In this document: piece after piece, positions 23,257-34,154 of the stretch
Layout: each line of letters opens with the position of its first letter
How positions within the stretch are numbered: position 1 is the first letter of the stretch
Assembly: GCA_963777835.1 (NCBI GenBank)
Contig: CAVZRK010000005.1
Span: forward strand, 1 to 64,000
From: SPDF01 sp963777835
GTDB lineage: Bacteria; Gemmatimonadota; Gemmatimonadetes; Gemmatimonadales; GWC2-71-9
Reading direction: 5' to 3'
DNA: 64,000 bases
Position numbers and translations under genes: made by a program
The notes under the pieces: generated by a model
Database searches by the model: none
Seen by the model: the letters and a program-made list of their open reading frames with translations, nothing else
Told to the model about the DNA's origin: nothing

Positions 23257-24621
23257 ATGAGCGACACGCTGATGGTGAGTGTCTCGGGAATGCGGGGGAT
23301 CGTGGGGAAGGACCTCACCCCCGAACTGGTGGCGCGGCACGCCGCCGCTCTCGGTGCGTGGGCCGCGGGCCACGGGCGCCCCCGCGTCGTGCTCGGCCGC
23401 GACGCCAGGACCAGCGGGCCGATGTTCGCGCGCGCCGCCACGGCGGGGCTGATGTCGGTGGGCGTCGAGGTGATCGACATCGGCGTGGTGCCGACGCCGA
23501 CCCTGCAGCTCGCGGTGGAGCACCATCACGCCGGCGCCGGCCTGATGCTCACGGCGAGCCACAATCCGGTGGAATGGAACGCGCTCAAGCTGGTGGGGCC
23601 GGACGGCATCTTCCTCGATGGGGATTCGGGTGCGGCGGTGCGGGCGCTCGCGGAGAAGGGCCCGGCACGCGCGGGGTGGGACACCGTCGGCGCGGTCCGG
23701 GAAGACGGCGCCGCGATCGCCCGCCACCTCGACCTCGTGCTCAAGCTCCCCATGGTGGACGTCGCGCGGATCCGTGCGCGGCGCTTCCACGTGGCGCTCG
23801 ATTGCGTGCGCGGCGCGGGCGGCACCTCCATCCCCCCGCTGCTCGAGGCGCTGGGGTGCCGCGTCTCGGCCATCAACCTCGAGACCGACGGCCGCTTTCC
23901 CCGCCCGCCGGAACCGCTCCCAGAGAATCTCGGCGACCTCTCGCGGCTCGTCAGGGAGTCGGGGGCCGACATCGGGATGGCAGTGGACCCCGATGTGGAT
24001 CGCCTGGCGCTGGTGAACGAGCGCGGGGAGCCGATCGGCGAGGACTACACCCTGGCGTTCGCGGTCCGCGCCGTGCTCCTCGGCCTGAAGGCAGGATCCA
24101 GCGCGCCGACCGTCGTGGTCAACCTCTCCACCAGCCTGGTGGTGGAAGACGCCGCCCGCGAGCATGGCGCACGCTTCTTCCGGGCCCCGGTCGGCGAGGC
24201 GCACGTGGCCCGGATGATCCGGGACGAGGGGGCGGTCATCGGGGGGGAGGGGAACGGCGGGGTGATCCTGCCCTCGGTCCACATCGGGCGGGACGCCCCG
24301 GTCGGGGTGGCCCTTATCTTGCAACTTCTGGTCGAGTCGGGGCAGACGGTTTCCGGGCTCGTGGCGGCCGCTCCCCGCTATCACATTGTGAAAGCGAAGG
24401 CTCCGCGGGGGGCCGACCTCGCCCCGGCCTACCTGGCGCTGCGAAAGCGTTTCGCAGATGCCACGGTGGACGACCGTGACGGTTTGCGGCTCTCCTGGCC
24501 GGACCGCTGGGTACATTTCCGTCCTTCCGGCACCGAACCGATCATCCGGTTCATCGCCGAGGCGCCGACCGCCGCCGATGCCGAGCAGTTGATCGAGGCC
24601 TGCAGGACGCTGTTGCGCTGA
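23257..24621 (+). CDS. glmM: Phosphoglucosamine mutase
   Basis: A 454-residue alpha-D-phosphohexomutase. Active-site serine S101 is in LTASHNPVEWNALK, metal loop DPDVDRLAL, sugar-binding GGEGNGGVILP, and phosphate loop RPSGTEPIIRF. It is followed 17 bp later by glmS, so the assignment as GlmM (glucosamine-6-P to glucosamine-1-P) is favoured over phosphomannomutase. Confidence 0.85.
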   Translation: MSDTLMVSVSGMRGIVGKDLTPELVARHAAALGAWAAGHGRPRVVLGRDARTSGPMFARAATAGLMSVGVEVIDIGVVPTPTLQLAVEHHHAGAGLMLTASHNPVEWNALKLVGPDGIFLDGDSGAAVRALAEKGPARAGWDTVGAVREDGAAIARHLDLVLKLPMVDVARIRARRFHVALDCVRGAGGTSIPPLLEALGCRVSAINLETDGRFPRPPEPLPENLGDLSRLVRESGADIGMAVDPDVDRLALVNERGEPIGEDYTLAFAVRAVLLGLKAGSSAPTVVVNLSTSLVVEDAAREHGARFFRAPVGEAHVARMIRDEGAVIGGEGNGGVILPSVHIGRDAPVGVALILQLLVESGQTVSGLVAAAPRYHIVKAKAPRGADLAPAYLALRKRFADATVDDRDGLRLSWPDRWVHFRPSGTEPIIRFIAEAPTAADAEQLIEACRTLLR

Positions 24622-24638
24622 ACCGAGGGAGTCGGACT

Positions 24639-26466
<1,828 letters not shown>

Positions 26467-26472
26467 CGGGGG

Positions 26473-26916
26473 GTGCGCGTCGTCCTCCAGCGGGTGTCCC
26501 GCGCCAGCGTGACCGTCGGCGGCCGCGTGACCGGCGCCATCGGCCGGGGATTCCTCCTCCTGGCCGGCTTCCACTCGAGCGACACCCCCGACCAGCCCGA
26601 CTGGATGGCCGCCAAGATCGCCGGCCTCCGCCTCTTCCCCGATGACGACGGCAAGATGAACCGCGACCTGGCCGACGTGGACGGCGGCGTCCTGGTGGTC
26701 AGCCAGTTCACCCTCTACGGCGACGCCGAACGCGGGCGGCGGCCCTCCTTCATCGAGGCCGCCCGCCCCGAGCTGGCCGTCCCGCTCTACGAACGGTTCC
26801 TGTCACAGCTGCGCGCCGCCGGCCTCCGCGTGGAGGCGGGGGAGTTCGGCGCCGACATGCAGGTGGAACTGCTGAACGACGGCCCCGTCACCCTCATCCT
26901 CGAGCGCTCCGCATGA
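26473..26916 (+). CDS. dtd: D-aminoacyl-tRNA deacylase
   Basis: A 147-residue Dtd protein that removes D-amino acids from tRNA. The family motifs SQFTLYGDAERGRRPSF and NDGPVTLILE (Gly-Pro cis motif) are present, with RVVLQRVSRASVTV at the N-terminus. GTG start 6 bp after glmS; its stop overlaps the start of maf as ATGA. Confidence 0.93.
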   Translation: MRVVLQRVSRASVTVGGRVTGAIGRGFLLLAGFHSSDTPDQPDWMAAKIAGLRLFPDDDGKMNRDLADVDGGVLVVSQFTLYGDAERGRRPSFIEAARPELAVPLYERFLSQLRAAGLRVEAGEFGADMQVELLNDGPVTLILERSA

Positions 26917-27482
26917 CCCGACTCGTGCTCGCCTCCGCCTCGCCCCGCCGCCGGCAGCTGCTCGAAATGCTCGGAATCCAGGTGGAGGTGCGCCCCTCCG
27001 CCGTGCCGGAGGTGCACCGGCCCGGCGAGGCGCCGCGGGACTACGCGCTCCGGCTGGCCCACGACAAGGCGCGCGCCGTGCCCGGCCACCTCGTGCTGGC
27101 GGCGGACACGACGGTGGTGCTGGACGGCGAGCTGCTGGAGAAGCCGGCGGACGAGGACGACGCGGTGCGGATGCTGCTCCGGCTGCAGGGGCGGACGCAC
27201 GACGTGGTGACCGCGGTGGCGCTCCGCGCCGGCGAGACGGTGTTCGAGGCGGTGGACGTGACGGCGGTGACCTTTCGCCCGGCGCGCGAGGGGATGCTCC
27301 GGGCGTATGTGCGGACCGGGGAGCCGATGGACAAGGCGGGGGCCTACGGCATCCAGGGCTACGGCGCGGCGCTGGTCGAGCGGATCGACGGCGACTTCTT
27401 CGGCGTGATGGGGCTGCCGATCAGGCTGGTGCTGGACCTGCTGGCGGAGGCCGGCTTCCCCTACGAATTCCCGAAGCGGTAG
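26913..27482 (+). CDS. maf: Maf-family nucleotide pyrophosphatase
   Basis: A 189-residue Maf/YhdE-type enzyme that hydrolyses non-canonical or modified NTPs. Motifs: LASASPRRRQLLEMLG, the central ADTTVVLDGELLEKP, and AGAYGIQGYGAALVERIDGD. It is last in the glmM-glmS-dtd-maf run and is translationally coupled to dtd. Confidence 0.92.
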   Translation: MTRLVLASASPRRRQLLEMLGIQVEVRPSAVPEVHRPGEAPRDYALRLAHDKARAVPGHLVLAADTTVVLDGELLEKPADEDDAVRMLLRLQGRTHDVVTAVALRAGETVFEAVDVTAVTFRPAREGMLRAYVRTGEPMDKAGAYGIQGYGAALVERIDGDFFGVMGLPIRLVLDLLAEAGFPYEFPKR

Positions 27483-27493
27483 CTCCGGTGTCG

Positions 27494-27528
27494 TCAGTCC
27501 TCAGCCCTCAGTCCTCAGTCCTCAGTCG
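27494..27528. repeat. 7-bp tandem repeat (TCAGTCC)5
   Basis: Five units of TCAGYCC/TCAGTCG in a row. The repeat runs from the maf-cyclase junction into the end of the minus-strand cyclase gene, where it encodes the final LRTED. The same unit appears at 14163-14175. Confidence 0.8.
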
Positions 27529-29115
27529 TAACACCTCGACCTTGCCGGTCCTCCCCTTGATCTCGATCCCCTCGGCCCGCTCCACGGCGGGCTTCTTCTT
27601 GCCCAGCTGCCGGTAGAAGGCGTCCGTCACGAGGATCTCGCCCGGCGCGGCGGCCGAGCAGAGCCGCGAGGCCACGTTGACGGCGTCGCCGATGACGGTG
27701 TACTCGAGCCGCCGGTGGCTGCCGATGTTGCCGGCGAAGACCTCGCCGTAGTTGATGCCGATGCCGACACTGATCGTCGGCCGGCCCTGCGCCGACCACC
27801 GCTTGTTGATGTCGCCCACGGCGCGCTGCATCCCGAGCGCGGCCTGCAGAGCGCGCTCGGCGTCGTCCGGGTGCCGGATCGGCGCCCCCCACTGCGCCAT
27901 GATGGCGTCGCCGATGAACTTGTCGAGCGTGCCGCCGTGCTCGAAGATGACGTCCACCATTTCCGTGAAGTAGGCGCTCAGGAGCCCCGCGATCGCGTCC
28001 GGCGGCATCGACTCCGCCAGGGCGGTGAACCCCCGGATGTCGCTGAAGAGGATGGTGAGCGGCTGCCGGGCGCCCCCGAGCTGCACCGCGCCCTGCCGCC
28101 CGGCGATGTCCGCCGCCACCGACGGCGCGAAGTAGCGCTCGAAGTTGGCGCGGGTGGCGGCCTCGCGCTGGGCCGCCTCCGCCGAGCGGGCCGCGCGGAT
28201 GCCGCCGGCGGCGATGCCCCCGAACGCGACCAGGAACTGCAGGTCCTCCTCCGTGAAGCTCCCCGGCGTCGCGAGGTTGTCCACGTAGAGCAGGCCGAGG
28301 ACCTGGTCGCCCTCGGCCAGCAGCGGGGCGCACATCGCGCCGCGCACGCTCTGCTGCACGACCGACTTCCCGGTGAACCGCTCGTCCGCCGCCGCGTTGT
28401 CGGTCTGCAGCGCCACGCGCTCCTCGACCGCCTTCCGCGCGATCGACTGCGGCACCCGCAGGCTCTCGGCGCCGCCGAGCCGGCTGCGCGACGCGGCGGG
28501 CACGAGGTCGCCGCTTGCCGGGTCGCGGAGCAGGATGGCCACGCGGTCCACGTTCAGCACCTGGAACGTGGTCTCCGCGACGGTGTTGAGCAGGCGGTCG
28601 AGGTCGAGCTCGCCGGACAGCCGGTTCGAGAGGGCAAGGAGATGCGCCAGCTTCTCCGCCTGCCGTTCCGGGCCGCCGGACCCGACCCGGAGCAACCCGT
28701 CCGCCGCCGCGGCGTCCACCCGCGCCGGTGTATCCACCTTGACGGGCAGCTGCCGCACGATGGTGCCGCCCTTGGGGCCGGACGGGGGCGGGGGCATCGC
28801 GATCCGGTGCTCGGCCGTCACCTCGAGCGCCCGGAGGTAGTAGGAGATCTTCCCGAAGGCGACGGCGTCGTTGGGTGCGAGCAATCCCTCCGTCACCCGG
28901 ACGCCGTTGATCGAGGTGCCGTTGGAGCTGCCGAGGTCGCGCACCCGCACTCCCTCGCCGAACTCGTCGGCGGTGAGCTCGGCGTGGTGGCGCGAGACGG
29001 TCGGATCGAACACCGGTACGTCGCACTCGACGGCGCGGCCGACCAGGAGCGTTCGGCCGGCCGGGAGCTCGAAGCGCTGGTCCCCGCCGAAACTGATGAG
29101 GGAGTAGAGAGGCAT
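27508..29115 (-). CDS. FHA-GAF class III adenylate/guanylate cyclase
   Basis: A 535-residue signalling protein with three domains. The FHA domain (about 20-95; LVGRAVECDVPV, VSRHHAEL, SSNGTSINGVRV) binds phosphothreonine. The GAF domain spans about 155-310 (VLNVDRVAILLRDPASGDLV, GLLYVDN). The class III cyclase spans about 335-525, with metal-binding aspartates in LFSDIRGFTALAE and KFIGDAIMAQWG. The FHA domain suggests control by a Ser/Thr kinase such as the one at 3725-5560, but that is inference. ATP or GTP preference is not decided. Confidence 0.88.
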   Translation of the reverse strand: MPLYSLISFGGDQRFELPAGRTLLVGRAVECDVPVFDPTVSRHHAELTADEFGEGVRVRDLGSSNGTSINGVRVTEGLLAPNDAVAFGKISYYLRALEVTAEHRIAMPPPPSGPKGGTIVRQLPVKVDTPARVDAAAADGLLRVGSGGPERQAEKLAHLLALSNRLSGELDLDRLLNTVAETTFQVLNVDRVAILLRDPASGDLVPAASRSRLGGAESLRVPQSIARKAVEERVALQTDNAAADERFTGKSVVQQSVRGAMCAPLLAEGDQVLGLLYVDNLATPGSFTEEDLQFLVAFGGIAAGGIRAARSAEAAQREAATRANFERYFAPSVAADIAGRQGAVQLGGARQPLTILFSDIRGFTALAESMPPDAIAGLLSAYFTEMVDVIFEHGGTLDKFIGDAIMAQWGAPIRHPDDAERALQAALGMQRAVGDINKRWSAQGRPTISVGIGINYGEVFAGNIGSHRRLEYTVIGDAVNVASRLCSAAAPGEILVTDAFYRQLGKKKPAVERAEGIEIKGRTGKVEVLRLRTED

Positions 29116-29166
29116 GATGCGGTGGAATCTAGCGCGCCCGGCGCCGGCTTGGGGGAGCGGACGGCC

Positions 29167-29784
29167 TCAACGCGGGGCCACCACCTGGTAGCGCCCGAGG
29201 GTCGAGACCACGGCCTGCAGGTTGTCGCTGGCCGGCCGGGTGGACCGCAGGGTCTGGAAGCGCGCGCCGTCGTCCTCGGCGAGCGCCACCACGAGGGCCT
29301 GCTCGAAGAGCACGTCGGTGGGATAGCGCGCCCGGCTGTCCGACGGAGCGCCGAAGTGCACGGGATACTTGAAGGTGAGCCTGATCGGGGCCGAGAGGGC
29401 CGCGTCGCTTTCCAGCGTGAGGCCGTAGATGCCCGGCAGCGGCCGGACCGTGAGGGTCACCTGCTCGCCGCCCGCGGGAACGAACGCGTTCGCGGGGACG
29501 TCCACCTCGGCGAAGACGGTGTTGTCCGGGGGGCCGTGCCGGAGGACGACGGACCGCGCGCGCGAGGCGGGGAAGGTGACCACGGTGTCGGACGCCTGGG
29601 CGCCCCACACCTCCACGGTGAACACCTGGTCGGCGGTGTACGACCGCGGCGTCGGCTCTGGCGTCGGCGCCTCGAGGCCTGGCGTCGAGCCGCGGCAGGC
29701 GCCCGTCGTGGCGGCGAGCAACAGCGCCAGCGCGAGGCGCGTGGCGCCGCTTGCCCGATCTCTCCGCCTCCGGGATATTGTCAA
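29167..29784 (-). CDS. Lipoprotein of unknown function (probable TTG start)
   Basis: A 205-residue predicted lipoprotein. No ATG or GTG precedes the signal region; TTG 29784 has GGAGG eight bases upstream and gives a basic N-region, a hydrophobic LALALLLAA stretch and lipobox TGAC. The mature part has a Pro/Thr linker then beta-rich sequence (FTVEVWGAQASDTVVTFPAS, GEQVTLTVRPLPGIYGLTLE). Its start codon is only 3 bp from that of the divergent outer-membrane gene. Function unknown. Confidence 0.6.
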   Translation of the reverse strand: MTISRRRRDRASGATRLALALLLAATTGACRGSTPGLEAPTPEPTPRSYTADQVFTVEVWGAQASDTVVTFPASRARSVVLRHGPPDNTVFAEVDVPANAFVPAGGEQVTLTVRPLPGIYGLTLESDAALSAPIRLTFKYPVHFGAPSDSRARYPTDVLFEQALVVALAEDDGARFQTLRSTRPASDNLQAVVSTLGRYQVVAPR

Positions 29785-29787
29785 GCG

Positions 29788-31830
29788 ATGCGCCTCCGCC
29801 CCTGGGTTATCGTCGTCGTGGCACTCGTCGTGGCGCCCCCGCTCGCGGCGCAGCAGTGGAACACACCCGACGTGCTGGCGCTGGTCGGACGCGGGGCCGC
29901 CCGCCGTCAGCTCGTCGAAGCCGACACCAGCCTGCGCTCCTACCGCGCCGAGGCGCACGGGTTCGTCTACTTCCTGGCGCAGGTCGGTTCGGGGCTGACC
30001 GAGCCGCCCCGGCTCGTGAAGGCGGACGAGCTCCGCTTGGAAGTGTATTGGCGCGCCCCGGGGATCAGCAAGCAGACGATCCTCGGCTGGCGCGACGGCA
30101 CCTGGCTCCCCACCGACATCAACTACCACCGCGACCATCTCGGCGTCGTCACGAACAACTTCGGCAACCGCATCCGGATCGGGGAGGGGGACGAGGTCCG
30201 GGACGTCTTCCACCCCCTCTCGCCGCAGGGGCTTGCCGCCTACGACTTCGCCCTGCAGGACTCGCTCGCGATCACCGCGAACACCCGCACGGTGCAGGTG
30301 TACGAGGTGGCGGTCCGGCCCAAGGTGTTCACCCAGCCGCTGGTGATCGGCACGCTCTATCTCGACGTCGCCACCGCCGAGGTGGTCCAGTTCCGGTTCA
30401 GCTTCACGCCGTCGGCCTACCTCGATGCGCAGCTCGAAGACATCAGCATCGTGCTGGAAAACGCCCTCTACGAGGGCCGGTACTGGCTCCCCGAGCGGCA
30501 GGAGATCGAGATCCGCCGCCGGACCACCTGGCTCGACTTCCCGGCCCGCGGCATCATCAAGGGAGCGTGGGAGATCGGGAGCTACACCCTCAACGCGGAG
30601 TTTCCGCCCTCCCTCTACGCGGCCCCCTCGATCGGCGGGCTCCGGGAGCCCACTCCTGATGCAACCGAATGGCCGGAGCCGCTGGAGGACGCCATCGCCC
30701 CCGAAGCGCAGCCCGTGACCCCGCAGGATATGGCGGCGCTCCGGCGGCAGGTGGAGCGCATTGCCGGCGACCGCGCGCTCAGCGGGCTCCAGGGGACGCG
30801 CATCGCCACCAACTCGATCAGCGACCTGGCGCACGTGAACCGGGTGCAGGGCCTCACCCTCGGTTTCGGCCTGACGGTGCAGGCGGCCGAGCGGCGACTC
30901 GCGTTCCGTCCCTACGCGGCGTACGGCACCAGCGACGGCCGGCTCACCGGGCGCCTGGTGGTCGATCTCGGCCTGGGGACGAACACCCTTTCGTTGGGCG
31001 CGGGGCGGCGTGTCCAGGACGTGAGCGACTTCCTGGTGACCGCGCCGGTGGTCAACTCGATTACCTCCCAGGAGGTGGGGCAGGACTACGGCGACTACGC
31101 CCTGGTGGACTGGGTCAGGGCGGGGATCCGTCGGCCGGTGGCCGACCGGACCGCGCTGTCGCTGGCCGTGGCGCTCGAGACGAGCCACGACATGGCGGTG
31201 GCCGCGACGCCCGCCCGGGGGAGCTACCGCCCCAACCCGGCGTTGGGGGCGGGGCAGTACACCATGGCGACCCTGACGCTGACGCGCGAGGCGGCCGGGA
31301 TGGCCGCACGCCGCGACCTGAGCGGGCAACTCTCGCTTGAGGGGGGCTTCGGGCCGACCGACTACCTCCGGGCGTCGGCCGCCCTCCGCTGGCAGGCGCC
31401 GCTCGGGGCAGGGGCCGTTCGGGTGCTCGCGTACGGCGGGGTCGGCGGCGATGGGCTGCCGGCGTACCGCAGTTTCGTCATGGGCGGGCGGGGCTCCCTC
31501 GTGGGCTATCCCTTCCGCGAGTTCGGCGGGAGAAGCCTGGCGCTGGGGCATGCGGAGTGGCGCTTCACCCTGCCCGCTCCGGCCATTCCGCTCGGTACCT
31601 TCGCCAGCACCGGGCGGACCTTCGTCCTCGCCCCCTTCATCGGGACCGGCTGGAGCGAACGGGCGGTGTCGGGCACGCCGTGGTCGGCGAGCGACGGGCT
31701 CCGGAGCACGGCGGGCCTGGCGACGGAATGGTTCATGGGGCTCATCCGACTCGAGGGCGGCGTCGGGCTCCGCGACGGGCTCTTCGAGGTGACGTTGGAC
31801 ATCACGCGGGAGTGGTGGAACATCCTGTAG
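29788..31830 (+). CDS. Outer-membrane beta-barrel protein (BamA/Omp85-like C-terminus)
   Basis: A 680-residue exported protein: signal peptide VIVVVALVVAPPLAAQ, then a periplasmic part (about 20-330), then a predicted barrel whose strands end WWNIL. The segment SFVMGGRGSLVGYPFREFGG resembles the conserved loop 6 region (VRGF/Y-type) of Omp85 proteins, and LALGHAEWRFTLPAP the strands around it. No POTRA repeats are obvious. A role in outer-membrane export or assembly is possible. It is divergent from a lipoprotein gene with which it may work. Confidence 0.65.
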   Translation: MRLRPWVIVVVALVVAPPLAAQQWNTPDVLALVGRGAARRQLVEADTSLRSYRAEAHGFVYFLAQVGSGLTEPPRLVKADELRLEVYWRAPGISKQTILGWRDGTWLPTDINYHRDHLGVVTNNFGNRIRIGEGDEVRDVFHPLSPQGLAAYDFALQDSLAITANTRTVQVYEVAVRPKVFTQPLVIGTLYLDVATAEVVQFRFSFTPSAYLDAQLEDISIVLENALYEGRYWLPERQEIEIRRRTTWLDFPARGIIKGAWEIGSYTLNAEFPPSLYAAPSIGGLREPTPDATEWPEPLEDAIAPEAQPVTPQDMAALRRQVERIAGDRALSGLQGTRIATNSISDLAHVNRVQGLTLGFGLTVQAAERRLAFRPYAAYGTSDGRLTGRLVVDLGLGTNTLSLGAGRRVQDVSDFLVTAPVVNSITSQEVGQDYGDYALVDWVRAGIRRPVADRTALSLAVALETSHDMAVAATPARGSYRPNPALGAGQYTMATLTLTREAAGMAARRDLSGQLSLEGGFGPTDYLRASAALRWQAPLGAGAVRVLAYGGVGGDGLPAYRSFVMGGRGSLVGYPFREFGGRSLALGHAEWRFTLPAPAIPLGTFASTGRTFVLAPFIGTGWSERAVSGTPWSASDGLRSTAGLATEWFMGLIRLEGGVGLRDGLFEVTLDITREWWNIL

Positions 31831-31901
31831 CCGCTGGCACTACCCATTGTCCCTTGGGCGGCCTTTATTTCGGGTCCACACCTGTCGAGGTCAGCTGCCG
31901 G

Positions 31902-34154
31902 ATGGCGTTCCTGGACGAATGGCTGGTCCCCACGCTCGAAGCGACGGTGCCCGAGGAGGCCATGGCGACGATTCGCCAGGCCGCCGAGAGCGCGCCCGTG
32001 TCGCTGTGGGAGCAGCTCGTCCAGCGCCGCATCATGACGGACGACGCGATCCTGGCCGCGATCTCGTCGCGGTTCCGGCTGCCGCTGGCGGACCTGACCA
32101 CGATGGACCCGAAGGTCAAGGAATCCGTGCCGGAAGGGGTGGCGCGCAAGCATCACGTCCTGCCGCTCCGGATCACCGACTCGACACTCGACGCCGCCAC
32201 CGCCAACCCCTTCGACATCGACGCCGAGAAGATGCTGGCCTTCGCCACCGGGCGCGAAGTGCGGCTGCTGCTCTCGTCGCCCGGCCGGATCCGGGACCGG
32301 CTGGAGGAGCTCTACCGTGGGGAGGCGCTCGTCTCGAAGCTGCTCGGCGGGCTCGAGACCGGCGCCGACGTCCAGCAGATCGAGGACACGCAGGACGACG
32401 TCGGCGCCTCGGCGGACGAGGCGAGCCAGAAGCCGATCGTGCGCCTGGTGGACATGATGCTGGCCGACGGCGTGACCAGCCGGGCGAGCGACATCCACGT
32501 CGAGCCGATCGAGGGCGGCGTCACCGTCCGCTACCGCATCGACGGCGTGCTCCGGCAGGTGATGACCGTCCCCAGGGCGGCGGGGATTCCGCTGATCTCG
32601 CGCATCAAGATCATGTCCGGGCTCGACATCGCCGACCGGCTCCGGCCGCAGGACGGCCGGGCGCGCATCGCCATCAACAACGACAAGGTGGACCTCCGCG
32701 TCTCGACCCTTCCCGCCACCTACGGCGAGAAGGTCGTGATCCGAATCCTGAACCAGAAGTCCACGGTGCTGTCCCTGGAGACCCTCGGCCTCTTCGTGGA
32801 CGAGCGCCAGCAGGTGGAGCGGCTGCTCGGGTACAAGGAGGGCATCATCCTGGTGACCGGGCCCACCGGCTCGGGCAAGACGACCACGCTCTATTCCGCG
32901 CTGCGGATGATCCAGAGCGAGGGCGTCAACATCGTCACCATCGAGGACCCGGTCGAGTTCCGGCTCGGCAAGCACATCGTCCAGGTGCAGATCAACGAGA
33001 AGGCGGGCCTCACCTTCTCGACCGCGCTCCGCTCGATCCTCCGGCAGGACCCCGACGTGGTGCTCGTCGGCGAGATCCGCGACGGCGAGACGGCCCAGAT
33101 CGCCGTGCAGGCGTCGCTCACCGGCCACCTCGTGCTCTCCACCCTGCACACCAACGACGCGCCGAACTCGGTCACGCGCCTCGTGGACATGGGGATGCAG
33201 GCGTACAAGATCGGCGCGGCGCTGCGCGGCGTGGTCGCGCAGCGGCTCATGCGCCGCCTCTGCCTCTCCTGCCGCGTGGTGCAGAAGGACCCGGTTCCCG
33301 AGCGGGTGCTGCCGTACTTCTCGAACGCGAAGACGCTCTACCAGGCCAAGGGGTGCCCCGACTGCGCCATGACGGGGTATCGCGGGCGCTTCTCCATCGT
33401 CGAGATCCTCACGATGAGCCCCGAGATCGAGCGGCTCATCGGGCAGGGGGCGACGGTGGACCTGATCGCCACCGCCGCCCGGCAGAACGGGATGATGTCG
33501 CTCTTCGAGAGCGGCCTGCGGCACGTCATCGAGGGGGACAGCTCGGTGGACGAGCTCCTCCGCGTCACCGACATCCCAATGGAGGGCCGGTACGGCCCCG
33601 CCGGCGCCCGGCAGGCGGCGCTCGGGATCCCCTCGCTCTACCCGACCGGGATGTTCGCCTCCGTGCCCCAGGCGACGGCGCCGACCGCACCGGCCGCGCC
33701 GGCGGTGGACCTCACGACCGCCTTCGAGCTGCTCGACGACGCGCCGCCCGCGGTGGCGTCGCCGGCGGATCCGTCCCGCGGCGTGTCGGTCCTCCTGGTC
33801 GACGACGAGGACCAGCTCCGGCGGGTCATGAAGGACCTGCTGGAGCGGGACGGCTACCTCGTCCACGAGGCCCGGGACGGCGTGCAGGCGCTCGACCAGG
33901 TGGACCGGGTCGCGCCCGACATCATCGTCCTCGACCTGAACCTGCCCGGCCTCGACGGGTACGGCGTCCTGGCCAAGCTCCGCTCGCGCCCGACCACGGC
34001 GGACATCCCGGTCATCGTGCTGACCGCCAAGGGCGACGAGGACAACGAAGTCCGCGTCTTCGAGCTCGGGGCCAACGACTTCCTCACCAAGCCGTTCCGG
34101 GCGCGGGCGCTCTCCGCCCGCCTCGACGCCGTGCTCAGCCGGCGCCGCACGTGA
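31902..34154 (+). CDS. PilB/GspE-type secretion ATPase fused to a receiver domain
   Basis: A 750-residue protein. Residues 1-150 form a GspE-II/MshEN-like N-domain. The ATPase spans about 175-560: Walker A GPTGSGKTT (320-328), Asp box TIEDPVEF, Walker B LVGEIRDGETAQ, His box TLHTNDA, and a tetracysteine zinc site at C454, C457, C485 and C488. It powers type IV pilus or type II secretion assembly. An Ala/Pro linker (about 585-625) leads to a full receiver domain: DDE near 634-636, phospho-acceptor D678, K730. Start ATG 31902. The receiver appendage is unusual. No pilus genes are adjacent. Confidence 0.88.
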   Translation: MAFLDEWLVPTLEATVPEEAMATIRQAAESAPVSLWEQLVQRRIMTDDAILAAISSRFRLPLADLTTMDPKVKESVPEGVARKHHVLPLRITDSTLDAATANPFDIDAEKMLAFATGREVRLLLSSPGRIRDRLEELYRGEALVSKLLGGLETGADVQQIEDTQDDVGASADEASQKPIVRLVDMMLADGVTSRASDIHVEPIEGGVTVRYRIDGVLRQVMTVPRAAGIPLISRIKIMSGLDIADRLRPQDGRARIAINNDKVDLRVSTLPATYGEKVVIRILNQKSTVLSLETLGLFVDERQQVERLLGYKEGIILVTGPTGSGKTTTLYSALRMIQSEGVNIVTIEDPVEFRLGKHIVQVQINEKAGLTFSTALRSILRQDPDVVLVGEIRDGETAQIAVQASLTGHLVLSTLHTNDAPNSVTRLVDMGMQAYKIGAALRGVVAQRLMRRLCLSCRVVQKDPVPERVLPYFSNAKTLYQAKGCPDCAMTGYRGRFSIVEILTMSPEIERLIGQGATVDLIATAARQNGMMSLFESGLRHVIEGDSSVDELLRVTDIPMEGRYGPAGARQAALGIPSLYPTGMFASVPQATAPTAPAAPAVDLTTAFELLDDAPPAVASPADPSRGVSVLLVDDEDQLRRVMKDLLERDGYLVHEARDGVQALDQVDRVAPDIIVLDLNLPGLDGYGVLAKLRSRPTTADIPVIVLTAKGDEDNEVRVFELGANDFLTKPFRARALSARLDAVLSRRRT

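Noticed and set aside
24622..24638. glmS ribozyme
   Set aside because: Only 17 bp separate glmM from glmS, far too short for the ribozyme core.
27715..29787. Very long open reading frame on the + strand opposite the cyclase and lipoprotein genes
   Set aside because: It is the antisense shadow of high-GC codons. It has no domain, no ribosome-binding site and Arg/His/Gly-rich composition; the real + strand gene starts at 29788 in the same frame.
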